25,571 nt of DNA from Fusobacterium sp. Its GTDB lineage: Bacteria > Fusobacteriota > Fusobacteriia > Fusobacteriales > Fusobacteriaceae. The first letter of the stretch is position 1; each line of letters starts with the position of its first letter. The stretch covers positions 1 to 25,571 of the forward strand of contig DXSD01000022.1 of the NCBI GenBank assembly GCA_019410665.1, given 5' to 3'. Both the position numbers and the translations under genes were made by a program. Positions 14,765-22,350 of this stretch are shown in pieces. A model generated the notes under the pieces. That model saw nothing but the letters and a program-made list of their open reading frames with translations. It made no database searches and was not told the origin of the DNA.

Positions 14765-15925
14765 TTAAAAAAGTAATGAAATCTCTCTCCCATGTCCTTG
14801 TAATTTATATTTACTAGCTTCTTCAACTTTTCTTCTTTGTTCATCAATATCTTGAGCATTGATGAAGATATTTTGATAAGAGTAAACCTCTCTACTACCT
14901 ATAAAGTTTATCTGATTGTTAAGCCTAAATAGAGATAGAGCAATTATTACCACAAGAATAGGTACTTTAGGATAGATCTCTAAAAGCATAGGTAGAATAA
15001 ACCAATAGGAGTAGATAAAAAGTAGTCCAAATCTCATAGAGATAATGGAAAACTCTGAGAGATACAAAAAGAAAAATATAGATATGTACAGTGAGTTTAG
15101 CATAATGTTACCATACCTTTTCTTTTGAAGACTCTCATCTACAAACCAACATAGTAGAAAAAGAGTGATCCTCTCAAAATAGTAAAGAGAGAAACCTAAT
15201 GGAAAATCTAAAGGGATTATTCCAAAATATCCTGAAAGTTTAGCTCCAATATTTGTAGGAAGGAGATTACTATACTCTTGAATAATTTTTAGGAATATTC
15301 TTGTATCAGAGAGGTAGTAGAGATTTCCCAAAATAAAAAGAGAAAGGATAAACTTTTTATTCCATTTTATATTTAGTATAAAATACATAGGTAGATATAG
15401 TATGGAGCTACTGTGAAAAAGTATTCCTAATATGTTGAGTCCAGCAAATTTAAAAATCTCTCTTTTTTCAATATACTTTATAGAGATTAAAAATAGCATA
15501 ATACTCTTAGCATTTCTAAGGAGATCAATTTCAAGAGCAACTCCATAAACTCCAAAGAAAAGAAGGAGTGATAATACAGGTGATTTAGAGTATCTTTTAA
15601 TTATAAAGAAAAGCATTACAAAGTCTACAAAAGTATTTATAAAGGTATAGACAAAGTAATTACTTGTAAAATTTTTAATTAGAGCAGTATAAAATTGAAA
15701 TCCTAACTCATAACCAGAGTTAAAAATTTGAAAATTTATAAGCTTATCAAAATTAGGCTTGTAAGAGTACCAGTCATATCCAATATACCCTCTAAGTCCA
15801 AAAAATAAAATTAAAAGGAGAAGAGAAAATACAAAAATATTCTCTCTCACCCTTTTATTTTTACCTATTTGTTCAATAATACTTCCTATTCCTAAAAAAA
15901 TAGCTATTCCCCAATATGCTAACAT
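14765..15925 (-). CDS. EpsG/Wzy-like polysaccharide polymerase
   Basis: This multispanning membrane protein of 386 aa is the best candidate for repeat-unit polymerisation on the outer face of the cytoplasmic membrane. Features of the EpsG family include FFGLRGYIGYDWYSYKPNFDKL in the first third, a NYFVYTFINTFVDF helix, and a characteristic run of about ten or more hydrophobic segments with a hydrophilic loop in the middle. Residues after about 345 form a charged cytoplasmic-looking tail. The start overlaps the end of the upstream GT4 gene by 7 bp, indicating coupled translation. Polymerases diverge quickly, so the role rests on the EpsG resemblance plus a flippase and initiating transferase in the same operon. 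Confidence 0.82.
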   Translation of the reverse strand: MLAYWGIAIFLGIGSIIEQIGKNKRVRENIFVFSLLLLILFFGLRGYIGYDWYSYKPNFDKLINFQIFNSGYELGFQFYTALIKNFTSNYFVYTFINTFVDFVMLFFIIKRYSKSPVLSLLLFFGVYGVALEIDLLRNAKSIMLFLISIKYIEKREIFKFAGLNILGILFHSSSILYLPMYFILNIKWNKKFILSLFILGNLYYLSDTRIFLKIIQEYSNLLPTNIGAKLSGYFGIIPLDFPLGFSLYYFERITLFLLCWFVDESLQKKRYGNIMLNSLYISIFFFLYLSEFSIISMRFGLLFIYSYWFILPMLLEIYPKVPILVVIIALSLFRLNNQINFIGSREVYSYQNIFINAQDIDEQRRKVEEASKYKLQGHGREISLLF

Positions 15926-17010
15926 TTTTCTAACTCCCTTTCATAAAGATCTAAATAGTTTTTAGCACACCATTCAATTGTATATTTTTTACTTCTTTCT
16001 AAACATCTCTCACTGATCTCTTTATAAATCTCTCCACTTCTAATAGATAGAATAGCCTTAGCCAGTTCTCTAGGAGTATTTATATCTACAAGATAACCAG
16101 CTCCCTCAACAACTTGACTAAGTCCAGGAACATTACTAGCTATAACAGGCTTACCACTGGCCATAGCTTCTACTGCTGTAATTCCAAACCCTTCAAAAAA
16201 AGAGTATTGTACTACAATATCAGCTGTTTTTAAAAGTTGTGGTATATCTTTTCTTGTGCCTAGAAATTTAACTCTATTAATGAGATTGCTTGTTATACAG
16301 TACTCTCTAACTCTCTCTTGTAACTTTCCATCACCAACAAAGATCAGTTTATATCTAACAGGTAACCATTTAAGAGCTTCAACTACTCCCATCTGATTTT
16401 TAGATTCATGAAATCTAGAAACCATCATTATTATATAATCATCCTCTCTTATTCCAAGTTCTGTCTTAGAATATGGAATAGAGTTTTGAAACTCTTTTAT
16501 ATCAACACCATTATACACTATTTCAAAAGAGTCATCATCTCTCTTTAACCAAGTTTTTAAACTTTGTTCAGTAGCTTCAGAGATACTGACTATTTTATCA
16601 AAGCCACCAAAAACAAATCTATCAATGATTCCCATAAGTTTAGAATCTCTTCTTCTATTTGATGTACTGTGTTCAGTAGTAATATATATTCTATTACCAG
16701 TATCAAATATTTTAGCTACTCTTGTCCAATATTGAGCATGGACAAGATGGGCATGGACAATATCATAGTTTTCTTTTTTTATCTCTTTTAATATTGATAG
16801 GGGATTGAGAAAAGATTTAATAGAATTACTACTACAAACTAATACCTCCACTCCCTTATCCTCTAAATTTTTTTTAAATATAGCATCTTTATCACTAAGA
16901 ATCATTATTTTAACAAAATGCCCCATACTTTTTTGATAAGGAATTAACTCGGTAAGTAGTTTTTCAGCCCCTCCTAACTCAAGTGATGTTATTATATGAA
17001 GTATCTTCAT
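15919..17010 (-). CDS. GT4 family glycosyltransferase
   Basis: This GT-B fold retaining transferase has MKILHIITSLELGGAEKLL at the N terminus (the GGAEK donor/acceptor loop at 13-17), VHAHLVHAQYW around 93-103, and the C-terminal nucleotide-sugar site SFFEGFGITAVEAMASGKPVIASNVPG (E-x7-E). A VSRFHESKNQ motif around 194-203 is the usual start of the second Rossmann domain. The length (363 aa) is typical. The start overlaps the upstream GT2 stop by 4 bp and AGGAGG precedes it, so the genes are tightly coupled. Donor and linkage are unknown. The sequence is distinct from the other GT4 in this operon, suggesting the repeat unit contains several different residues. Confidence 0.9.
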   Translation of the reverse strand: MKILHIITSLELGGAEKLLTELIPYQKSMGHFVKIMILSDKDAIFKKNLEDKGVEVLVCSSNSIKSFLNPLSILKEIKKENYDIVHAHLVHAQYWTRVAKIFDTGNRIYITTEHSTSNRRRDSKLMGIIDRFVFGGFDKIVSISEATEQSLKTWLKRDDDSFEIVYNGVDIKEFQNSIPYSKTELGIREDDYIIMMVSRFHESKNQMGVVEALKWLPVRYKLIFVGDGKLQERVREYCITSNLINRVKFLGTRKDIPQLLKTADIVVQYSFFEGFGITAVEAMASGKPVIASNVPGLSQVVEGAGYLVDINTPRELAKAILSIRSGEIYKEISERCLERSKKYTIEWCAKNYLDLYERELEKC

Positions 17011-17798
17011 TTCGACCTCCTCTCAGATGTAAAAACATAATAGCTAGCTTGAAGATATCTGATTAAAAATTTAAACTTATTCTTTAATGGAAGAGGATAA
17101 GAAAGCATAAACTTATAGTAATCTCTAAAACCTTTGGGATTATTTTTAAGGAGTCTATTGAAGTTATAGGTGTATCCATCTTGTAGATATTCAAAGTAAT
17201 AGATTCCCTCATCAATATATCTCATCTTATACTCTTCTCCAATTTTTATCCAAATTCTTGCTTCAGGAATAAATTTCTCTCCAGGATAAACATTAAATGG
17301 ATATTTTTTTAATATATCAGTTCTAAAAACCTCAGCTTTATCTCCATCTATTCCTAAATTATAAACAATTTCAATAGGAGAGGAATCAATAACTTTTTTA
17401 GGATAAGCTTTACCAGAAATTTTTTGACTGTTTAATTCAATTTTTCTAAAAATCATTCCTCCCATAGATTTAGGGAGCTCTTTTCCATATAAATTAATAG
17501 TTTCCACACAATTATCAGTAATAAAGTCATCACTATCTACAATAAAAAAGAACTCTCTAGAAGCTAAGGCTACTCCCTCATTAATAGCTCTCATCTTTCC
17601 ACCATTAGAAACATATTTATAGATTATCTCAAAGGGAGAACTCAATTGAAATTTTTTTATAAGCTCTCCACTTCTATCTGTAGAACCATCATCAACTACT
17701 ATCCATTGAAAATCTTTGGAGTTTTGTCTAAGTAAACTCTCATACAACCTTTCCAATGTATCTTCTCTATTATATACTGGAGTAAAAATTGTTAACAT
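17007..17798 (-). CDS. GT2 family glycosyltransferase
   Basis: This GT-A fold transferase has MLTIFTPVYNREDTLERLY, DDGSTD (36-41), a NGGKMRAINEGVALAS segment (65-80) and FFIVDSDDF with the DSDD site at 88-91. The roughly 130-residue C-terminal part (PEARIWIKIGEEYKMRYIDEGIYYFEY and onward) resembles EpsE/WcaA-like capsule transferases. It lies directly after the WbaP-like gene (2-bp gap), so it may add the second sugar of the repeat unit. That is inference from order only. AAAAGGAAG precedes the ATG. Length 263 aa is normal for a single-domain GT2. Confidence 0.9.
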   Translation of the reverse strand: MLTIFTPVYNREDTLERLYESLLRQNSKDFQWIVVDDGSTDRSGELIKKFQLSSPFEIIYKYVSNGGKMRAINEGVALASREFFFIVDSDDFITDNCVETINLYGKELPKSMGGMIFRKIELNSQKISGKAYPKKVIDSSPIEIVYNLGIDGDKAEVFRTDILKKYPFNVYPGEKFIPEARIWIKIGEEYKMRYIDEGIYYFEYLQDGYTYNFNRLLKNNPKGFRDYYKFMLSYPLPLKNKFKFLIRYLQASYYVFTSERRSK

Positions 17799-17800
17799 AT

Positions 17801-19060
17801 TTATCTTCCTTTTCCAAATACTACAGTTTTAAAAGTCATAAACATAATCACCATATCTAAATATAAGCTATGATGTTTAATATAGTATAGATCATACTCT
17901 AATTTTCTTCTAGCATCTTCAACACTTGCACCATAGGGATACATAACCTGAGCCCAACCTGTAAGACCTGGTTTTACCATATGTCTTAAGTTATAGTAAG
18001 GGATCTCTTTTTCTAACTCCTTAATAAAAACCATTCTTTCAGGTCTTGGTCCTATAAAACTCATCTGCCCCTTCAGTACATTTAAAAGCTGAGGGAGCTC
18101 ATCTATTCTTGTTTTTCTCATAAAATTTCCAAATTTTGTAACTCTAGGATCGTTAACTTGTGCCCACTTAGCTCCATCTTTTTCAGCATCATTTCTCATA
18201 CTTCTAAATTTGTGAACTTTGAACTCTTTTCCATTTTCTCCAACTCTCTCTTGACTATAAATTATAGGTCCAGGACTTTCAAGTCTAACTATTAAAGCAG
18301 AAATAAGCATGATAGGAAGAGTCATAACTCCTATTATGATAGCCATAGTAATATCAAATAATCTCTTTATATTATTTTGGATTTGACTACGTAAAATTTT
18401 AAATCCATAAGCTTGTAATAACCACTCTTCAGTTATAAACTCTACTTCAATTTTTCCTTCATTTTCAATCATATAATCAAAGTAACTTTTAACCTCTATT
18501 CCCTCTAGTTTCATAGCAAGAATTTTTCTAATTTCACTAATAGCTAATTTTTCTCTACAAAGAATAATAAGAGAGATATCATTTTCCTTTACAAATTGAG
18601 GGAATTCATCTTTTTCCCCTTGGAAATCAATATATTTATAATCTTGGAAATTTTGAAGACTCTCTAGAACACGTCTTTTCATCTCTCCATCTCCATATAT
18701 AGTAACATGTCTGATTTTAAAAACAGCAATACTAATTAATACAGTGATTAAAAGCTGAGTTGATATAAATATCAGCATAAAAATAATAAGAGATAGATCC
18801 CAAGTATAGAAAAACCAAGACATAAAACAGATGGTATCTATGATGATTACAAAAATATAGTTTCTAAACTTATACTTAAATCTTTGAAATTTCATATTGT
18901 CAGTGGCATAAGCTCCCAACATCATTATAAAAAATCCAAAAAGGGAGTAAAGAGAAAATACATTTGTATTAGATACAAATATATATTTTCCTAAATAAAA
19001 AATCATCCCTAAAAATAAGATATATATAGTATTTAAAGTCATTCCTTTTTCCTGTTCCAT
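17801..19060 (-). CDS. WbaP/WcaJ-type polyprenyl-phosphate sugar-1-phosphate transferase
   Basis: This enzyme should start repeat-unit synthesis by moving a sugar-1-phosphate from a nucleotide sugar to undecaprenyl phosphate. Four N-terminal hydrophobic segments (about 10-30, 35-50, 66-86, 88-112) precede a Rossmann-like middle region (118-200) and the catalytic PGT domain (228-419). The domain carries KRLFDITMA, a membrane re-entrant helix, SPGPIIYSQERVG, KFRSM (284-288), the catalytic RIDELPQ (D320-E321), SFIGPRPER and KPGLTGWAQV. This is the large PGT type, not the short one lacking N-terminal helices. ATG 19060 follows AGGAG with good spacing. The AssT-like gene ends 17 bp upstream. The sugar is not deducible. 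Confidence 0.93.
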   Translation of the reverse strand: MEQEKGMTLNTIYILFLGMIFYLGKYIFVSNTNVFSLYSLFGFFIMMLGAYATDNMKFQRFKYKFRNYIFVIIIDTICFMSWFFYTWDLSLIIFMLIFISTQLLITVLISIAVFKIRHVTIYGDGEMKRRVLESLQNFQDYKYIDFQGEKDEFPQFVKENDISLIILCREKLAISEIRKILAMKLEGIEVKSYFDYMIENEGKIEVEFITEEWLLQAYGFKILRSQIQNNIKRLFDITMAIIIGVMTLPIMLISALIVRLESPGPIIYSQERVGENGKEFKVHKFRSMRNDAEKDGAKWAQVNDPRVTKFGNFMRKTRIDELPQLLNVLKGQMSFIGPRPERMVFIKELEKEIPYYNLRHMVKPGLTGWAQVMYPYGASVEDARRKLEYDLYYIKHHSLYLDMVIMFMTFKTVVFGKGR

Positions 19061-19077
19061 TACACTCTCCTACTTTA

Positions 19078-20742
19078 TTAAAAAAGTTCTATTCTTCTAC
19101 CAGATAAAATATTATTCTCTTCAAAACTATTTTTATCAAAATACAATCTAGCTTTAAAAAGTTCCTGTTTACTATCTATTCCCAACTCAGAGAAAACACC
19201 ACTAGGGTATACTTTATCACTAAAACCATAAACAGCTAATTGATTATTCATTTTAGGAAGATATTGAATCTCTCTAAATAAAACACCATTTTTCCAATTT
19301 TCATTTTCTGCATAGTATTTTGGTTCTCTAGTACTCAAAACTCTTCCAAGAATATCAAAAGTGAATACAGCTTTATCATTGGCAACCATCCATTGGTTAT
19401 CCTCTTTTCCAACATATGCTTTATTTATAGTAGAAGAGATATCTAATACATATCTAATATTTCCATTTATATCAAAGACAAAAGGTAGAGCTCTCTCTTT
19501 TGTATTAAAAGAGACTAGGTTCATTCCCTCTTCCATCACCTTAGGATTTTTCTTTTCTATAACTATTGCTGGAAGAATATCATCTAATTTTTCAGTAGTA
19601 ATTGTAACTGTTTTTTCTCTTCCATCTTCTAGTTTTATCAAAACTTTATTCTCACATTTTGGATAAAGTCCAACTATTGGAAACTCTCCAGAACCATTAA
19701 TCGTAGTTGAATAAGAGTAGTTCTCACTTCCAAATTGTCCAAATACTGTAATCTTTACTTTTTTATTAGCTAAAGAGTTTTCTATTTTCATAAGAGCAGT
19801 AAGAGGAGTTCTACCATAAGGATTCAATTTAATAAAAGGGTCCTCGAAGGTATAAACAGCTTTTCTGTAATCTTTTTCTAAAAGGATACTATTATTCTTA
19901 TCAGTAAGATAAAAATCTCCATATAGGTATATTTTTTTTAAATCAATTCCAGGAAGAGTTGATGTAATAAAAGTTTTAAATCTATCATCAAGATTAGTTA
20001 GCTCATCAGCTCTTTTACTAAATGAAACTAGATTCTCTAAAGTTTCAATAGGTAATCCTGAAGAGAGGAGTTTACTACAATTTTCTTCAACTTTTTTTAA
20101 AAATATCTCATTAGAATTTAAAAAATCAATCATACTACTATCATTACTTACAATATTATTAAGTTTATCCAATTGTTCCTTATTAAGTGAATTAATAATA
20201 GTTTTTAATTCAGGATTTGGAATTAATTTCAAAAATTTCTCTTTAGCAGTGATAAGTTCAGGAATTTTTCCTTCATCTGCTAAAATTTTATTAGAGTCAA
20301 AATTTGGGAAATTATCAATAAGATAATTTTTTATACTATTAGAGAGCAAACTCATTTCTCTAAATCTTCTACTAACATTATAAAGAGTAGTTGCCTCTTT
20401 ATAGGAAAGAGTTTCAGAGAAATAGTTTTCAGAATTAAAATTAACTTTATCCTTACTATTTAACACATCTAAAAAAGCTTGATTATTAAGGATATTACTA
20501 GCTACTTCTAATTTTTCTGTAGATAGTTCCTCTATATTTTCAATTAAAACTTCATCATTTAACTTTCTAGTAATATCTTTAAGCAGTCTTTTATTCTTAC
20601 TCTCTTGATAAGATTTTGAGAGAAGTTGGTTATTTGCAAGTTTTTCTATAATACTATCACGTTTATTAAAAGCATACAAACTAAAACCAATAACTAACAA
20701 TGAACCAATGATTAAATTTTTTTCTTTTTTCGTAAGCTTCAT
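19078..20742 (-). CDS. Membrane-anchored AssT-like protein lacking most of the sulfotransferase propeller
   Basis: This is the first gene of the polysaccharide operon. One N-terminal membrane segment (10-25) would anchor the rest outside the cytoplasm. Residues 30-300 are helical, low in recognisable motifs and rich in Leu/Asn/Ser. Residues 305-385 (LNPYGRTPLTALMKI, then GEFPIVGLYP and CENKVLIKLEDGRE) match what I know of the N-terminal domain of bacterial aryl-sulfate sulfotransferases (Arylsulfotran_N). Only about 150 residues follow, with DINGNIRYVLD and TFDILGRVLS resembling two propeller strands. A full AssT propeller is far longer and carries a catalytic histidine that cannot be present here. 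There is no leftover frame in the 17 bp before the next gene. It may be a non-catalytic accessory or scaffold protein, and the function is unknown. AAAGGAG precedes the ATG. Confidence 0.65.
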   Translation of the reverse strand: MKLTKKEKNLIIGSLLVIGFSLYAFNKRDSIIEKLANNQLLSKSYQESKNKRLLKDITRKLNDEVLIENIEELSTEKLEVASNILNNQAFLDVLNSKDKVNFNSENYFSETLSYKEATTLYNVSRRFREMSLLSNSIKNYLIDNFPNFDSNKILADEGKIPELITAKEKFLKLIPNPELKTIINSLNKEQLDKLNNIVSNDSSMIDFLNSNEIFLKKVEENCSKLLSSGLPIETLENLVSFSKRADELTNLDDRFKTFITSTLPGIDLKKIYLYGDFYLTDKNNSILLEKDYRKAVYTFEDPFIKLNPYGRTPLTALMKIENSLANKKVKITVFGQFGSENYSYSTTINGSGEFPIVGLYPKCENKVLIKLEDGREKTVTITTEKLDDILPAIVIEKKNPKVMEEGMNLVSFNTKERALPFVFDINGNIRYVLDISSTINKAYVGKEDNQWMVANDKAVFTFDILGRVLSTREPKYYAENENWKNGVLFREIQYLPKMNNQLAVYGFSDKVYPSGVFSELGIDSKQELFKARLYFDKNSFEENNILSGRRIELF

Positions 20743-20754
20743 CTTTACTCCTTT

Positions 20755-20792
20755 AAAACTATAGTTAGTTTTATCATACTTTCATTATTGTA
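20755..20792 (-). promoter_or_regulatory. Candidate promoter and operator-like repeat for the polysaccharide operon
   Basis: On the - strand an extended -10 (TGTTACAAT, hexamer at 20787-20792) lies about 45 bp before the start codon, without a clear -35. Between it and the SD is an inverted repeat, AAAACTA (20755-20761) with TAGTTTT (20766-20772), 7 bp around 4 nt. This could be an operator or a leader hairpin. Evidence is weak because the region is very AT-rich. Confidence 0.35.
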
Positions 20793-20823
20793 ACATATTT
20801 TTTTATATATTGCTGTATATTTT

Positions 20824-20860
20824 CAAAAAAAATAAAAGAGGATAATAAATCTACCCTCTT
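20824..20860 (-). terminator. Terminator downstream of tRNA-Leu
   Basis: Bases 20836-20845 and 20851-20860 form a 10-bp stem with a 5-nt loop. Two positions pair only as G-U wobbles on the - strand (they are A-C on the + strand), showing that the - strand transcript is the functional one. The - strand continues with a run of T bases (20824-20835). Confidence 0.8.
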
Positions 20861-20874
20861 AATTTACTTTTTCA

Positions 20875-20961
20875 TGGTGCATGGGAAGAGACTTGAACTC
20901 TCACAGGAGAACTACCTACAAGGACCTCAACCTTGCGCGTCTACCATTCCGCCACCCATGC
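20875..20961 (-). tRNA. tRNA-Leu (anticodon GAG)
   Basis: The - strand gives a class II tRNA of 87 nt. It has acceptor stem GCATGGG with CCCATGC, an A discriminator and an encoded CCA end (20875-20877). The D-arm sequence TGGTAGACGC is typical of leucine tRNAs, and the anticodon stem CAAGG/CCTTG frames the loop TTGAGGT (anticodon GAG). A long variable arm and a GTTCAAGTC T-loop follow. It would read CUC and CUU codons. A terminator follows, and its 5' end lies 5 nt after the stop codon of a small membrane ORF. Confidence 0.95.
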
Positions 20962-20966
20962 ATACT

Positions 20967-21131
20967 CTAATACCATAAATTATATGATACTCTCTTTTTC
21001 TTTTTTTGATCTTTCTTAAAAATTGTATCATAGAATCTTAACATAAGACCTACAATAAATAAAGGAAACAAAAATAGTTTTACTAAACTATTAACTAGAA
21101 ATTGGAGTCTTTTCTTTCTTTCATTACACAT
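20967..21131 (-). CDS. Small single-span membrane protein (54 aa), function unknown
   Basis: I do not recognise this protein. With the start at ATG 21131 it begins MCNERKKRLQFLVNSLVKLF, has one hydrophobic segment (about residues 12-32, including FLFPLFIVGLML) and ends in a lysine-rich tail (KKDQKKKKR). Both flanks of the helix are basic. The start is set by a strong SD, GGAGGG, 5 bases before the ATG; the longer frame to 21176 runs back through the cold-shock gene's terminator and is not credible. It begins about 24 nt after that terminator's T-run and stops 5 nt before tRNA-Leu, so it depends on terminator read-through or an unseen promoter. Expression is uncertain. Confidence 0.55.
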   Translation of the reverse strand: MCNERKKRLQFLVNSLVKLFLFPLFIVGLMLRFYDTIFKKDQKKKKRVSYNLWY

Positions 21132-21154
21132 AATATCCCTCCAAAAAAACGGAT

Positions 21155-21180
21155 AAAAATAGGGTGCATACAGCACCCTA
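21155..21180 (-). terminator. Terminator of the cold-shock gene
   Basis: TAGGGTGC (21160-21167) and GCACCCTA (21173-21180) form a perfect 8-bp GC-rich stem with a 5-nt loop. On the - strand it is followed by TTTTT (21155-21159). It starts 14 nt beyond the cold-shock stop codon. Confidence 0.88.
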
Positions 21181-21194
21181 CAATTTTACAAAAA

Positions 21195-21395
21195 CTAAGC
21201 TACTGTTACATTAGAAGCAACAGGACCTTTAGCTCCTTCAGTTACTTCAAATGATACTGATTGTCCCTCTTCTAAAGATCTGAATCCTTTAGCATTGATG
21301 TTAGAGTAGTGTACGAAATAATCGTTTCCATCTTCTCCAGAAATAAATCCAAATCCTTTGTCTTTGTTAAACCATTTTACTGTTCCTTTTAGCAT
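21195..21395 (-). CDS. CspA-family cold-shock protein
   Basis: This 66-residue single-stranded nucleic-acid-binding protein acts as an RNA chaperone. The OB-fold cold-shock domain is complete: MLKGTVKWFNKDKGFGFI with RNP1 KGFGFI (13-18), RNP2-like DYFVHY (25-30) and the closing VSFEVTEGAKGPVASNVTVA. It is monocistronic or nearly so, with its own extended -10 promoter, a leader of about 130 nt and a GC-rich terminator. GGAGGTG precedes the ATG. The SD directly abuts a perfect 12-bp hairpin, consistent with control at the leader level. The family call is secure; whether the gene is induced by cold cannot be told from sequence, since many csp genes are constitutive. Confidence 0.97.
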   Translation of the reverse strand: MLKGTVKWFNKDKGFGFISGEDGNDYFVHYSNINAKGFRSLEEGQSVSFEVTEGAKGPVASNVTVA

Positions 21396-21408
21396 AGAAA
21401 TGCACCTC

Positions 21409-21458
21409 CAAAAATTTTAGATAAACCAAAATAGAAAAAACAAACCCTAAAATTTTTG
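21409..21458 (-). promoter_or_regulatory. 5' leader hairpin abutting the cold-shock SD
   Basis: CAAAAATTTTAG (21409-21420 on +) and CTAAAATTTTTG (21447-21458 on +) are perfect reverse complements, giving a 12-bp AU-rich helix with a 26-nt loop in the csp mRNA. The last stem base is also the first G of GGAGGTG. Such a helix could gate ribosome access in a temperature-dependent way, which is an inference. Confidence 0.6.
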
Positions 21459-21531
21459 AAACATGAATCTATACCTTTGAAACGTGAAAAAAAGTTAGTG
21501 TTTAATTTATCAAATCAGTTTTCCTGTGCTT

Positions 21532-21560
21532 ATTATAGCATTAAATACTAATTTATACAA
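21532..21560 (-). promoter_or_regulatory. Promoter of the cold-shock gene
   Basis: On the - strand TTGTAT (21555-21560) and a perfect TATAAT (21532-21537) are 17 bp apart, and TG sits in the extended -10 position (TGCTATAAT). The start site would be near 21525, leaving a leader of about 130 nt. The -35 box lies 9 bp beyond the pantothenate kinase stop codon. Confidence 0.8.
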
Positions 21561-21568
21561 GAAAATTT

Positions 21569-22339
21569 TTATTTATTAGCAAGATACAAAGAGTACAATC
21601 CCTTAATACTTAAGTCAGGTTCATATACATCTATTTCATCAATCTCAGCAGAGAGTATTTTTCCAAGTCCACCAGTGGCTACAACAAAACACTCTTCAGC
21701 TACTTCCTCTTTCATTTTTCTAATAATATGTTTCAATTGACCAGCATATCCATAAAAAATTCCAGATTGTATTTGAGAGATAGTATCTGAACCAAGAGCA
21801 CAATCAGGAGTTGTAAATTTTACCTTAGGAAGTTTTGCAGTGTTTCCACAAAGAGCATTTATACTCATCTCTATTCCTGGTAAAATAGCTCCACCTACAT
21901 AAACATTCTTTTTAAGTACATCAAAGGTAGTAGCAGTTCCTAAATCTATAATGATAAGATTTTTATTAGGATAATCTTTTAAAGCTTGAACAATATCAAT
22001 TATTCTATCAGCACCAAAACCTGTAGGGTTCATATTATCAGCAAAGGTAAAAGGAAGATTTTTTTCTAAATCAACTATCATAGGCTCAATGTTAAAGTAT
22101 TTTCTACCAAAGAACTGGAAGATAGTTATAAGATTAGGAACCACAGAGGAAACAACGATTCCGCTAACTTTTTCTATCTCTATGCCATTGAATTTTGATA
22201 TATTTCTAAAATATGAAAAATATTCATCTTCAGTGAGTTTGTCATTAGTTGAAACTCTAAAAGTCAAAAGTATTTCTCCCTTTTCGTTGAATAGTCCTGT
22301 CACTATATGAGTATTTCCAATATCAACTGTTATAAGCAT
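21569..22339 (-). CDS. coaX: Type III pantothenate kinase
   Basis: This enzyme catalyses the first step of coenzyme A synthesis, ATP-dependent phosphorylation of pantothenate, in the cytoplasm. ASKHA-fold signatures of CoaX are clear: MLITVDIGNTHIVTGLF at the N terminus (DIGNT, 6-10), GFGADRI (107-113), IDLGTATTFD (131-140) and GGAILPGIEMS (149-159). The length of 256 aa is standard. It starts 11 bp after the glycosyltransferase-deacetylase gene with a modest SD, so it is probably the third gene of an operon that starts with the M29 aminopeptidase. No terminator is seen before the csp promoter. Confidence 0.95.
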   Translation of the reverse strand: MLITVDIGNTHIVTGLFNEKGEILLTFRVSTNDKLTEDEYFSYFRNISKFNGIEIEKVSGIVVSSVVPNLITIFQFFGRKYFNIEPMIVDLEKNLPFTFADNMNPTGFGADRIIDIVQALKDYPNKNLIIIDLGTATTFDVLKKNVYVGGAILPGIEMSINALCGNTAKLPKVKFTTPDCALGSDTISQIQSGIFYGYAGQLKHIIRKMKEEVAEECFVVATGGLGKILSAEIDEIDVYEPDLSIKGLYSLYLANK

Positions 22340-22350
22340 AATACACCACC

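Noticed and set aside
19361..19666. 101-aa + strand open frame inside the AssT-like gene
   Set aside because: It lies wholly antisense to a well-supported gene, matches no family I know, and resembles the hydrophobic antisense shadows common in this composition.
21131..21176. Longer 69-aa version of the small membrane ORF
   Set aside because: The extra codons run through the csp terminator hairpin, while a strong SD points to ATG 21131.
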